Assembly (NCBI GenBank): GCA_035578155.1
Contig: JAPWDM010000022.1
Span: 5,085,076-5,149,075, forward strand
Origin: Brachynemurus nebulosus
Taxonomy: Eukaryota > Arthropoda > Insecta > Neuroptera > Myrmeleontidae
Direction: 5' to 3'
DNA length: 64,000 nt
Below the pieces are notes generated by a model. It had not been told where the DNA came from, ran no database searches, and saw only the letters and a program-made list of their open reading frames with translations. This document shows, piece by piece, positions 34,701 to 46,250 of this stretch. Within the stretch, counting starts at the first letter, position 1; every line of letters begins with the position of its first letter. Position numbers and translations under genes: made by a program.

Positions 34701-34925
34701 TTGGCGACGCAAAGATTACGCGAGCGCTCCTGGTTTTTTAAATTAGAAGCTGTGTCAAGTAAAAATTTTTGTATATGTTTAATTGTCGATAGAAAGATGT
34801 ACTATACAAATTACGCGTGGATTACTAGATTTTATATCTCCCATTAATCGTTTACGTATATTTTTACTTGATGCTAGTTTTAATTTTATCACCAGAGGCG
34901 TGAGTGAGAATCTTAGCGTCGCCAA
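34701..34925. mobile_element. MITE 'TTGGCGACGC', copy 2, TA-flanked
   Basis: Same ends and length as copy 1, with TA on both sides (34699-34700 and 34926-34927). Confidence 0.9.
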
Positions 34926-35106
34926 TATAGTACTAATCAGATAAGACTGGTGGCTTTGATTTCCATGAATTAAATAAACAGTCAATCTGTCAAATACTCA
35001 ATTTTAATTATTTATGAAATGCTCAAATCGGTTTTCATTATTTCCTTATTTCCATGAAGGAATGAAATGTATATAAAAAATAGATCAGTAATACTATAAC
35101 TACGGT

Positions 35107-35541
35107 ATGTATAAATATAAAAACATAGTTAAAATTTTATATTTTCTTTTACACATAATTGTTATATTAGCGCAACAAATTAATTTTACTACGACAACGT
35201 CATCGGCGCAATCGGCTATGTCCACGTCAAAAGAGATGAAGAATTGTTTTATTACCATTATGCAAGGTTTGATTTATCAATATCAAATTGTTGAGCTTCA
35301 GGTAAAAAATTGAGGTTATTTTTAAATAGTTAAAAATTGTTTAGAACAGATTATTGCAACTTAAATCTATTTTTAGGTGGGTGTTAAAATTTTTTTGGAC
35401 TATTGTGTTGGTTGCACAGAAGATTTGAAGAATTTCCGAATACGTCCTTATAATTCCTTGATAAAAGTCAAAAAAAAAAAAAAAAAAATAGTAACATCCC
35501 AATCACTGTTTTCAATTTCAAATATTATCGAGTGCTTATGA
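35107..35541 (+). CDS. Candidate small secreted protein, two exons
   Basis: Exon 1 (35107-35301) begins MYKYKNIVKILYFLLHIIVI, a basic start plus hydrophobic core ending LAQQ, like a signal peptide, followed by a Thr/Ser-rich stretch. A 75-bp GT..AG interval (35302-35376, acceptor TTTTTAG) splits it in phase 0 from exon 2, which reads VGVKIFLDYCVGCTEDLKNF. Exon 2 then crosses a 19-A run giving six Lys and stops at 35539-35541 (119 aa in all). The A-run makes that end doubtful; a retroposed or longer gene is possible. No family recognised. Confidence 0.3.
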
Positions 35542-35696
35542 AACATTACTACATATGACAAACTTTTGTCCGCATTTAAACATACGCAGTATTCATATGT
35601 TCACTTATCGTTCAGCTAAACTGAAACTTTAAGCACTCGATTTCTTTGGTTAGTCACTAACAATTTCTGTCAAGTAAGTAAATTCTATCTATTTTG

Positions 35697-36660
35697 CTTC
35701 CCAAACTACTAAAGTAACGGTAGTATAAAAATTTTTTCTTCCTAAAATGAAAAGTTTACATTTACATAAATTTACATTTTACACATTCCTGAATAATTTT
35801 GGTTTCGTGTCTGTCTATCGGTCTGTGTGTCGCAAGATTGCACCAAATAAGCAAAGAAATTATGCAATTTGGTTTCTAAATGGTCCCTTACGAATTTCAT
35901 CGCAATCGGAGTAACAGTGGTTATGACACTACCGTAACCTTCTATTGAGGTATCAGATAGCGCCAAGTGGTATAACTGCCGAACGATTTGATTCTTTTTA
36001 ATGAAATTTTCATAAATTTTGCGGTTTGATTGCTAAATGGTCCCCTCCGAATTTCATCGCAATCGGAGTAATGGTGGCCACGGCGCTACCATGAAAATCC
36101 AATAAATGTCGATATCTTTCTTACTTGTATATCCACTTCACTAAATTTTTGATCCGTCCGTCCGTCTGTCTGTCTGTCTGCCCGTCTGTGTGTCGCCAGT
36201 TTGCACCAAGTAGCAGAATTTCTGAACTATTCGATTGGTTTTAATGAAATTTTCAGAAATTATGCAGTTTGGTTCCTAGATGGCCCCCTAGGAATTTAAT
36301 CGCAATCGGAAACGGTAGCTACGCCGCTGCCATGTTATTCCATTTATGTACTAAATTACACCAAGTGGTGTAACTTCTGAACTATTCAATTCTTTTTTGC
36401 GAAATTGTCTGAAATTATGCGCTCTGGTTCCTAGATGGAACCCTACAAATTTCATTGCATTCGGAGTAGTAGTGTCCACGGCGCTACCATGAAATCCCAT
36501 TAAATGTCAATATCTTATTTACTGCTAGTCCCACTTGGCACAAATTTTTAAAGTATTTTGAGGGTTAATTTTTAAAAAAATTTTACTGTTACATTATACG
36601 AGGAAGTTGTGTGACACACCCCATTGGCAGCGTATTATCTTTTATTTTTGATCATCCTTC
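35697..36660 (+). repeat. Retroelement-like repeat with (GTCT)n and internal tandem units, copy 1
   Basis: Four diverged units of about 150-200 bp repeat 'TTGCACCAAGTGGC..AACTTCTGAACTATTCGATT..ATGGTCCCC..TTTCATCGCAATCGGAG'. A (TCTG)n block lies at about 36160-36190. It ends ACGAGGAAGTTGTGTGACAC. The same order is found at 42136-42770. Confidence 0.75.
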
Positions 36661-37111
36661 TGCCCTTGTAAGCCTGTTAAAAGTCACAGGCACAAAAAAA
36701 GGTGCCAATGATTCAAAGAAATCTGTCAGTTCGACTGAACTAAAATTGGATGTATTCTCTTTTTTATGACGTTTTTTGTAAGACTATCTAGAATTAAATA
36801 CACCTAATTTATAACGATACTGAAAAAAACGCTTAGGATCAAAGTTATAGAGTTCAAAGTGATGCACTTGATGACGACTTTGAAATTGTCATTGGGGTCA
36901 ATTTTCAAAGTCATTTGAAAATCATTTAATATTTTTCAAAAGGAGTAGTTTAATTTTCATCCCTAAATGGTTCAAAGTATATTCGAACGAAATTTACGTG
37001 CAAGATAGTTGATCATATATTCAAATGAATTCCCAATATGATAACTAGAAAATTTCTAATTTCTAATATAGCATAAAGATAATGTTTAACTTAGAATTGA
37101 AGTGACATTAA

Positions 37112-37535
37112 ATGTTTTTTATTACTCATGCGGGGGAAGTACTAACTTGGCACACACATTTCTGTACGCAAAATGGCTGTTTGCCCACTGCACTCTTCCC
37201 ACATACTTTTTTGCGTGCGGAAAATAAACTTTCCGCACGCAAATTGACAGTAAAACACGCAAAATTTAATCAAAAACACAAAGCCGCCTCTTGATTTTTC
37301 ATCTAATAAATATTTGATAATTATTTCTATAGAAACCACCAACAAAATAATTTAAACAATATTTAATTCAGAAAAAAAAGACGAACACTCAAAAATATTT
37401 TAAAAAGTAATAAAATGTCAAAAATAGTAATAATAATCGAACAAAATATGTGAAATTCGTAACAAAAATAGTATGTGCAACTCGTGCGGGATTGTCGATT
37501 GCCAACTCAAGCGAGTGAGCGCACTCAGTTTTATT
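37112..37535 (+). repeat. Dispersed repeat Z, copy 1 (truncated)
   Basis: From TTTTTTATTACTCATGCGGG to CTCGTGCGGGATTGTCG it is near-identical to 60586-61000. It is cut at about 37535 by a family-X element. Overlapping ORFs on both strands are spurious. Confidence 0.8.
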
Positions 37536-37579
37536 CGTTTTAGCGAATTTCCATTCTGAAAATTCAGCTATTACGGCCG

Positions 37580-37646
<67 letters not shown>

Positions 37647-38530
37647 GTGTGTGTGTGTCAGCACGACGACACGACGATAACTCTCGAACGAAAGATTCTA
37701 GTTTTACAGAATTTGGTGAGAAGTTAGAAAGCTCCATTCCCTTGGATGAATTCGTTAACCAGATACGTCGGATGCCCAGAAATAGGTTTTTCAGGCTCTT
37801 TTTGTTACAAAAAATTGACTTTTGTTAGAATTCAAAATTTTTTCTATACAATTGGGAAACTTAGTTCAAGATATAAAAATTTTTTTCTACATAAAATACA
37901 CCGACCGGCATAATTAGCGGAACATAAAAAAAAATATAAAAACCTATTTATTAAACAAGGGCGGTTTTTTTTTTCATTTTTACTTAAAATATGGTAATAT
38001 TGAAGTAACGAATCAATTGACTTTCCATAGAATTGTTTTCATTTATTATTGATGCAGTTCTTTTTAAAAGGTCTGTCACTTTCGAAATCAAATGCCGTTT
38101 CTTCTCAATGTGATCGAGCTTCAAACTGCCGTAATTGAAGAATGGCAAAGACTGTCTCTGGAAACTATAGATAATATCATGCTGAGTATAGAAAAACGAA
38201 TGGAAGCTTTCATAAAAGCACGGGAGGAACCAGGCGGGATTAAAACGCTGTGTTTCATTTTCTATTTGTTAAATAATCTTTAACTTAAATTATTCTTAGA
38301 CGACATAAGATTCCAAAAATTTGCCATTTTATATGGTTACTTGTTTTGCTACCGAAAATAAAGGTATATCGACTTATGAACATGTAATTTTAAGTGAATA
38401 ATTAAATAAGATTAATATTTTCTTGAAATTAAATGGTTTGTTTGATTTTTACAGATTTTTTGTATTTTCCGCTAATTCTGCCGGTGTGTGTAGTTTCCAT
38501 GAAAACAATATTTGTGAAAACAATATGCAA
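37536..38530 (+). repeat. Dispersed repeat X with internal (TA)n(TG)n, copy 1
   Basis: Starts TTTTAGCGAATTTCCATTCTG, then AATTCAGCTATTACGGCCGC, a TA tract (37581-37642) and a TG tract, then GATAACTCTCGAACGAAAG and TTCGTTAACCAGATACG. The same blocks in the same order occur at 56985-57625. A Tc1-derived element (37899-38490) is inserted; X resumes at TAGTTTCCATGAAAAC. Confidence 0.8.
37899..38490 (+). mobile_element. Tc1-type element, internally deleted, TA-flanked
   Basis: TIRs CACCGACCGGCATAATTAGC and the inverse of CACACCGGCAGAATTAGC share GAATTAGCGGAA-type cores. TA flanks both sides (37897-37898 and 38491-38492). 38092-38250 encodes LQTAVIEEWQRLSLETIDNI, the end of a Tc1 transposase after the catalytic Glu; the rest of the enzyme is gone. 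Confidence 0.75.
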
Positions 38531-38933
38531 TATTTTATGATTTCTTTAAGTGAATTTGTATATTCCTAATGATATCCTTGTCAATGTAACAAAATATATC
38601 TATATTTGTTTCAATTGTTGGAACAAAGCACTACACAATTAACATACAATAATGTATACAATTATTAATATATATTTGCTCTATGTGTGTATTTTTTATC
38701 ATTGTATATAAAGAGAAATATGGTCCATTTCACTTAAATTTAACCATGATTTATTTAAATAATTTCCGTTTTCTTGGCTTTATCTCTTTCATTATTGCAC
38801 TTACGTAAATTTTAAATTTTTAGTTTGTTTTTAGAAAATAATTTCGAATATAAGAATTATTTAATTTTTTAACGATGACACATACTCAATTGTATTTGAA
38901 ACGGGGTATACATATAAGTGAAGCGTCATATTT
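38531..38933. repeat. Sequence shared with 41950-42135
   Basis: TATGGTCCATTTCACTTAAA, TTTTCTTGGCTTTATCTCTT and TATTGCACTTACGTAAATTT occur in the same order at 41958-42065. No gene. Confidence 0.6.
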
Positions 38934-40144
38934 ACAGATCTGCCGTGACTAAAAGGACCCGATACCTTATCTCTATACTTTGATCTATCCTTTTTTTGCA
39001 GTTTGTCTTTTTTTATATTTATATAGTTGCCACAGTTAGATTCCAGTGACCACCAAACAGTTGTGAATAGAAATTTAAAAAAAAAATAGATTACTCTTAT
39101 TTGTTAATTTAATGTTCCTTATATTCTTACTTTAATAAAACACAGTATAGTAAAATATTAAGTATGTAGTATGTAGTATGTAGTGTAAGTATGTATATTT
39201 TATAAACTCAATTTCATAAAGTAACGTTAATATCCATTAAATATTAAAAAAAGTTTGGTTTGAAAACGAATTAAAATAAATATTTGCACATCAAAATCAT
39301 ATTTACAAAATAAGCAAAAACCAGAAAAATATCTTCAAGTTAAAAAAGTCAAAAAAATTTCTGTTTCTTCTTCATAATCTTCATACGTTGGAAACACACT
39401 TGCAACACAGTTATCATCATGTTATCGATAAACTATGTAATAAAATTTTTCAAAAAAGCCCAGAAATAAATTGTATAAAGTGGTTGGATAATAAAACAAT
39501 TTATTATCCTCTTTTTGAAGATATTTAACAAAAGCTGAAAAAATTATGACAAATATGTTAAATATAATCTTTGTTCAAATATTTTAAAAACGAAAATGAG
39601 AAAGACAAGAACATTTCATAAAAATAATATTATTTGATAAAAAATTAGTAAATAAGAATTTGATTTAACTTCAAAATCAGTATTCCAGCTTATTATTGAT
39701 AATACATATGTTATTGATAATATGTACAGCTGGCCCACCGATTGGTAATCACAGATACAATATTTGGAGTACGCTGTTGGGGGTTATTCATACTTGTATT
39801 CACTATTCAAACTGTTCATAATTTTATAACTATAGTAACAACCATACACGCTCTGTATAGCTGTATAAGATTACAAAGCAAATTAATTAAAAAGGCTTAA
39901 TTTCGGTTAGAAAAATACTTTTCGCAAGACATACTACACCCATAAGTTAAATAAAATTGGTTTTTAACCTTTTCCTTTTGTAATTAAAGTTATATTTATA
40001 AACGTAATTGGAAAATACATTAACTTTATGTGTAAATGTACAAGCAATTCTGTAAGACATTATTTTCTATGTTATGTATGGTTGCTTTACCTCCTCTCTT
40101 TCGTCACTCACCCGACGAAAGCGGGTCCAAATAGTCACGGCACA
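38934..40144. mobile_element. Element with 29-bp terminal inverted repeats, about 1.2 kb
   Basis: The left end TACAGATCTGCCGTGACTA (on to GGACCCG) is mirrored at 40116-40144 (CGGGTCCAAATAGTCACGG..TCTGTA). The interior is AT-rich without an ORF. No clear target duplication. Confidence 0.55.
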
Positions 40145-40194
40145 TCTGTACATTACATTAATACATACTTGTATGCCTGAAAAAAAAATACTAC

Positions 40195-40455
40195 TGGACA
40201 CATTTTAAAAATTTTACACTGTTAAGAAACTAAACAGTTTTAAATAGATACCAGGCAATGTTATATGAGGTCCACCAGGATCCTGCGGATCCAAAAACGC
40301 CAAAAATCAACTATCCAACCAATTTTGAAAATTTTTTCAATGTTAGAGAGCTAAACTATTTTAGATGGATACAGATTGTTATATGAGATCCTCCAGTGTC
40401 CAATATTTTGAAATTCGCCATGTTATGTAAATGCTGCGACAGGGGTATTTTTTTT
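40195..40455. repeat. Repeat W, second locus
   Basis: GGTCCACCAGGATCCTGCGG, AATTTTGAAAATTTTTTCAA and GAGCTAAACTATTTTAGAT match the tandem units at 931-1740. It ends ATGCTGCGACAGGGGTATTT, as at 1775-1795. Confidence 0.8.
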
Positions 40456-41009
40456 TTTAACTTTTTTTATTGAAATTCTAAAAATTAACAACAAGAAATT
40501 ACAACTTCAAAAATTACAGTTGATGGTGACCAATAGAAATGGATGTAGAATATAATGGGTTAATCAATACATGCAAATTTAAAAAAATATCTTTTTTGTG
40601 ATTGACAAAAACACTTATTGAACTTATTGATAATTTATTTCTCGACGTTTTTTTTTTCTGATTAGATAGCAAAGGTATTTTATTTCATATGAAATTAAAA
40701 TACACAGTATCAAATATATTCTTATTGCAAGCTGTGTATATACAATAACTGATTATATTTTTTAACTGAATTTTATAAATATGTCTGGTTATAAATACGT
40801 ATTATGAAATTGTGTTAGCCGTCTGTAAAACTAAATTGATGGAAATATTATATATTGTAGGAAAATATTACCTAGGATACTCCTAAAAATTTGACTCAAT
40901 TTGATAATTATGCTATAAAAATTCAGGTAAGCACAAAATATGACAATGAAGCAATTTTCTTTTTTCTGATTAATTTTAGTAATTTTTTAAAACTTATAGT
41001 ATACATATA
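40456..41009. other. AT-rich stretch without recognised feature
   Basis: Homopolymer T-runs and no ORF; nothing recognised. Confidence 0.5.

Positions 41010-41089
<80 letters not shown>
41010..41089. repeat. (TA)n microsatellite
   Basis: About 40 TA units. Confidence 0.95.
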
Positions 41090-41812
41090 TATTGTCTCTT
41101 ATTATTTACTGTTTGAAAATAATAATCTTCCATAATCAATCCTAAAATTTAGTTTGCACATTGTACAACTCGGATCTGAAATTACAGAATAATTAATTGT
41201 TACTGTAGTATATGTAATTTCTGAAGTGTAAAGCATAGTCAATTAGTTGTAAAAACAATACGTATGATTAATGTTTAATTAGTACGTACTGTCTTTTTTT
41301 AAAGTTAGCTAATCGTAAACATGTACTCTAATATGCATTACATAAATATCTATCACACACACTTCATTACTTTAGCCACTGGTATAACAAACGTATAACG
41401 TGTTCAGTTTAAGCAGGTACATTATCATATTTTACTGACCATAAGAAATATACCTGTTACAAGTTTTAATTGTAAACCAATACGGTCAGGCAGGGGCGGG
41501 GGGGGGGGGGTCAACAAAAATTTAAATAATCCAATATTTTAATATATTTGATAGATTTGAGCGTTACTTTATGGTATTCCATTTTAAAAATAAAAAGACA
41601 ATTTTACTTTACTAATATCACTTTATTTAAAGTTTTAAATGTCTGTGACATGTTCGGGCCGGATGGCCATTAACGAACGTAATTGTACACTTTTACGATC
41701 ACCTGGTTTTTGGGCTATAAATAAAAAAACTGGTTGGCGGATTAATGGAAAAAAATACTAGAACTCGACACTGATACTGCAAATGGACGGCGGAGCATCA
41801 CTGGAATCTCAT

Positions 41813-41863
41813 TTTCGGGCAAAGGGTAATTGAATAAGATTTCCAATTACCCTTTGCTCGAAA
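41813..41863. repeat. Strong 20-bp-stem hairpin
   Basis: TTTCGGGCAAAGGGTAATTG, an 11-base loop, then CAATTACCCTTTGCTCGAAA, with one mismatch in the stem. Confidence 0.85.
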
Positions 41864-42135
41864 TTGAAGTTGAGAAGTCGATCTAACAATGTAAAAGATT
41901 TTTATAAAGGATTGTTGGCCAAAATTTGTTGTTTTTTTAGCATTCTTCGTATTTTTAGTATGGTCCATTTCACATAAATTTAACCATGCTTCATCACTTA
42001 TGAATTTAAATAATTTCCATTTTCTTGGCTTTATCTCTTATTATTGCACTTACGTAAATTTTACAATTGCAGTTTGTTTTTAGAAAAGAATAGAAGATTG
42101 ATCTGTTTTGAGTATAAGAATCATTTAATTTTTCT

Positions 42136-42770
42136 TCCGAGACTACTAAAGTAGCAGAAGCATTGTGATCACTTTTGAAAAATAAAAAAATTTACGTTTT
42201 AGAGTTTTCTGAACAATTTTGGTTTGGTGTCTGTCCATCCGTCCATCTGTCTGTCCGTCTGTGTGTCGCCAGTTTGCACCAAGTGACCTAACTTCTGAAC
42301 TATTCGATTGTTTTTAATGAAATTATGCAATTTGGTTCCTAGATGGTCCCCTATGAATTTATTCTAAATTTGGACTTTTTACTGTCATTCCATTAATATA
42401 CTAAATTGCACCAAGTGGCATAACTTCTGAACTATTCAATTCTTTTTTATAAAATTTTCAGAAATCATGCAGTTTGGTTCCGAGATGGTCCCCTATTTTT
42501 TTAATCGAAATCGGAGTAACTGCTAGTCCCATTTCGCTTAAAATTTTAGGGTATTTTGGGGATTAGTTTCTAAGATATTTTTGCTATTATTTTATAATTT
42601 ATCCTTTAAGTATTTTGAGTTACAACAATTTTTTATGAACTTTAAGGCGAAAATATAATTTCACGGTATATATATTTGGTAGAATAATGTTTTAAAGTCT
42701 TTTACGAGTACGAGGAAGCTGTGTGCCACACCTCGTTGGCAGTGTATTTTAACTTTGACTCATGATTTAG
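42136..42770 (+). repeat. Retroelement-like repeat with (GTCT)n, copy 2
   Basis: Starts GAGACTACTAAAGTAGCAG, then TTTTGGTTTGGTGTCTGTCC, two of the internal units, and ends ACGAGGAAGCTGTGTGCCAC; colinear with 35697-36660. Confidence 0.75.
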
Positions 42771-43119
42771 TAGGGTATAGTATTTAGTAGGGTATATTAT
42801 AAAGCCGAAAAGTACTTTTTTTAAATTTGTTTTGTTTTTAAATTGTTAATTTTTTTCATGTAGATAACGAAAAATAATATAAGTTGATATACCCACGTTA
42901 AAAATTTTTTATGAACGATTATTCCTAGAAGCTTCACATTTTTGTCCATTTAAAGCCATAGAACTATCAAAAATAATCTTTTTTTTTTATTCCTGTAACT
43001 TTAATCATTAGTCCGCCATAATGACGGATTCCAATCATTCTGACATTGACTCTAATCATTCAAATCGGACCATTAGTTTTTTATTTATAGCCAAAAAACT
43101 AGGTGACTGTGAAAGATAT

Positions 43120-45085
43120 TACTTTTATCTATAAATTAATATTAAATTTAAAAAAAATATTATAAACTATTGAATATAAAAATTAATTTTAAAAAATGAT
43201 ATTATTTGGCACCTTATATGATTATTTCACGCGCAACGACGTCTGATAGCACAATACGCAGACGCAAAATGACTGACTCTTGTTTGAAATGACTTTAGTT
43301 GTTACTGTCAATCATGGAAAATGCAATTTACCGAATTAACTATATAACAATATATAAATTATATGTATTATTCAATTCAGTGATAATATAATATACATTT
43401 AAATCTTATGTGATAATATTAAAGTGTTCTAAAAAATGGATTGTAATTCTTTGGTGAATCATTTTTACTTGATTTTTTGGTTTTCGTTTATGTCAAATAA
43501 ATTGTGTATTTAATGCAATTTGTGACCTCTAAAAACATATAAGAAGTAAAACAGAATTATTTTTATTTACTGCGATTTTTTTATCATAATTGAATATTAT
43601 TTAAGAAATCTTGAGAAGAACATTTGGACTTAATAAATTTACCTCAATTCATTTCATTCAATTGTGTAATTCAACTATAGAAAATAAAATAAAAATGTTA
43701 GAAATGTGTATTATTTTATTAGTTACTTAACTTATTTTCAGATTCTTTATACGATAAAGTGATTTCTACTGATTAGCAATAGAAATATGTAATATTACAT
43801 AATAATGCTAAGTTGACCTACATTTTACTCAACTTAAATAGGAAAAAATTTACAGCAGAAAAGCAGTAGTTTAAATTATTTATATAGGCCCTAGCAAACG
43901 TAAAAACTCGGCTCCTACAAAATAAAAATTTTAGACCTAATATACTTTGACTTGTGGCCACAGTATTATTATACGTATTAAATACATAAGTAACCCTATC
44001 AAAAAAAAAAAAATTCTGTGTAATATAGCTATGTTTTATCAGCACAGAATTATTTTAATTAAGTACCAATTACTTTTAAATTCCAAAGTTTTATACAAAA
44101 TTAGTTCATTATAGCGCTTCGGTCCATTAGCTAATAATTCGAAATTCAAAATAAAGTATTGTGCTTCATTCTCCTTGCCAAACGAGTTTCAAGTGGTTTT
44201 TAAATTAATCTGCAAGCAGGCTTTATAATAAATATCCTTGGTAATTTTGGAAAAAAATAAAAAGATACTTCCTCCCCTTAAACATTACGTACCTAAAATG
44301 AAGTTGCAATATGCCCTTGAAAATAAATTTTTCCACTTTCGTTTAGATTTTATCCCTCAAAATATAGGGTCGTCAAACATGAAAACGAAGAACATTCCCA
44401 TCAAGATATTGTCACTATGAAAAAATGTAAGAAAATAGAGTACATAAAAAAGTTGTTTTTCATTTACAGTTCAGTTACAATCAGTTTCTAATGCAATATT
44501 ATTTTATAAAATTTTATTGAAAAATTTAACATTATAAAAATTTTTCTTCACACAATAAAAAAGTGTAAATTAGAATGTTGAATATTTTTTTTTAATTTAA
44601 TAATAAAAAAGAAATTTAAACGGATGCCATGTTTTCAGCAAATTTTAGTGATATTTAAAAATACCTACATAAAATGAATTAAATTAGAAAACATTCTGGA
44701 GCATTTTTAACGCCTTACCTCTTACGTCTGATTCTGACGAGATTTATTGTGGAAATACCCACATAATTAATTTCAAATGGTCATGGCGTATTCCAGTAGT
44801 ATCCAGCGGTTCTTAAAAAAAACAACTTGAGACAAACATACATAGGAATTTTGAGTGATTGAGTGGAACAGATCTATGTCACCGATTGCCTTGCTTAAAA
44901 AAATTTTTTCACTCAAAAAGCTTCCTTTTTGAAAATGTACCATTTTAAAAATTGAAATGAAGTTTGTCCGTATAATAAAAAAAATTACAACAAATGTTCA
45001 TTTGGAAATTTGGAATTCATATTCTAACAAATTTCTTAATTTTTCTCGGGAATTAATTTACGTAAAGTAATAGTTTAAAAACTCA
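43120..45085. other. AT-rich stretch without recognised gene
   Basis: ORFs at 43818-44045 and 44238-44420 have no protein-like pattern and no splice context that I can defend. No repeat pairs noticed. Confidence 0.45.
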
Positions 45086-45089
45086 TCAT

Positions 45090-45806
45090 ATGAAATTTTT
45101 CATAGAGAGAGAGAGTCTATTACATGGAAACATGCTCGCTCATGGAAACATAAACGAAATTATGAGTTTACCAGTTTCACCATCGCAATCTACAAATTCA
45201 CCAGTTTTACCATTAGAAATTATAAATTCGCCAGTCACACCATTTTCGTCATCACAAACTACACCATCTTCATCATCTTCATTGAGAAAAAGGAAAACAT
45301 ACAGTGTTCCAACAAGCAATAAATATCTTATATAGCAAACTGATGAAAACGATGAAGACGATGAAGACGACACAGAACAAATAGGTAAAGTCGCCGCAAA
45401 CACCAATATTAAAACACTGAAACCTGTAAAATACCTCCCATATTTTTGCACAATGCAAATAATTTTCAAGTCTTAATAAAGGATATTGAAAAAGAAATTG
45501 GAACAAATAAAAACCAACATAAACATGAACAATAACTTTCAATAAACGAATCAAAAAAGTACACAACCTACGAACGTAACCACCCCACCAAATACAACAA
45601 ATTCATCCAGGACATACGCATCTGTAACAAAAATGCGAGATCAGCATCAGCAGAACGAACAACCCTCAATCGAAACAAATGCATCAACACAAGATTCCGC
45701 ATTACTCTTTTCAAAAATTCTAAAGTCTATTTTCAATCTTATTCAGCCCTATATGGGTATCATCAAGGCATTTATCGCCGACATTCTATCTAAAATTTTC
45801 AATTAA
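45090..45806 (+). pseudogene. ORF1 (gag-like) remnant of a jockey-type LINE
   Basis: A Ser/Pro/Thr-rich N-terminal part (SLPVSPSQSTNSPV, then LRKRKTYSVP) is followed by acidic and Asn/Thr-rich stretches. A C-terminal segment (FSKILKSIFNLIQPYMG) ends at TAA 45804-45806. Frame changes and stops break it. The last segment resembles the hydrophobic C-terminus of jockey ORF1 proteins, and the LINE endonuclease ORF starts nine bases later, as expected for a bicistronic LINE. Confidence 0.5.
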
Positions 45807-45814
45807 AATTCGTA

Positions 45815-46250
45815 ATGAACACATTAAATAAAGTTGTCATAATGAGCTGGAACGCAAATGGCATTAAACAGCATAGATCTCTGTTAATAGAATTTCTTTA
45901 ACGCCACCATGTGATGTCTCATGCATCTCAGAAACTCATTATTTTCTAACTACTCTATGAGCTAAAGACGGTTTAAAACATCATCAAATACAACCAAACC
46001 AACTAACAAACATAGAAGCAACTGCAATTGTGCTGAAAACAACAAACTACAGTATTAAACTTATAACAGCTTACAAAAGGCCTAATTTACCAATGTTAGA
46101 AACTGACATTCGCTCGTTGTTCAACGATAACTCAAAAACTATTTTACTTGGCGACCTCAACAGCAAACATACGGACTGGGGATGCAATAAGAACAATCCC
46201 ATACTGCAACGCCCCAACAACCACATCGCCACAAACAATATTATCCCGAA
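45815..46250 (+). pseudogene. 5' end of LINE ORF2: apurinic-like endonuclease domain
   Basis: ATG at 45815 opens MNTLNKVVIMSWNANGIKQH, the N-terminal strand of the jockey endonuclease, and hits a stop near 45899. After frame changes, 46030-46200 reads IKLITAYKRPN and TILLGDLNSKHTDWGC, the GDxN-type catalytic block of the endonuclease. The LINE is cut at about 46245, where unrelated coding sequence follows in frame. Confidence 0.75.

Larger units (their letters stand above)
41697..43112. mobile_element. Possible element bounded by 37-bp inverted repeats
   Basis: 41697-41733 (GATCACCTGGTTTTTGGGC..) returns inverted at 43075-43112 (..GCCAAAAAACTAGGTGACTG). A GGCCGGATGGCCATTA block just outside the left repeat has no clear partner. 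A copy of the (GTCT)n repeat (42136-42770) lies inside. Confidence 0.4.
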
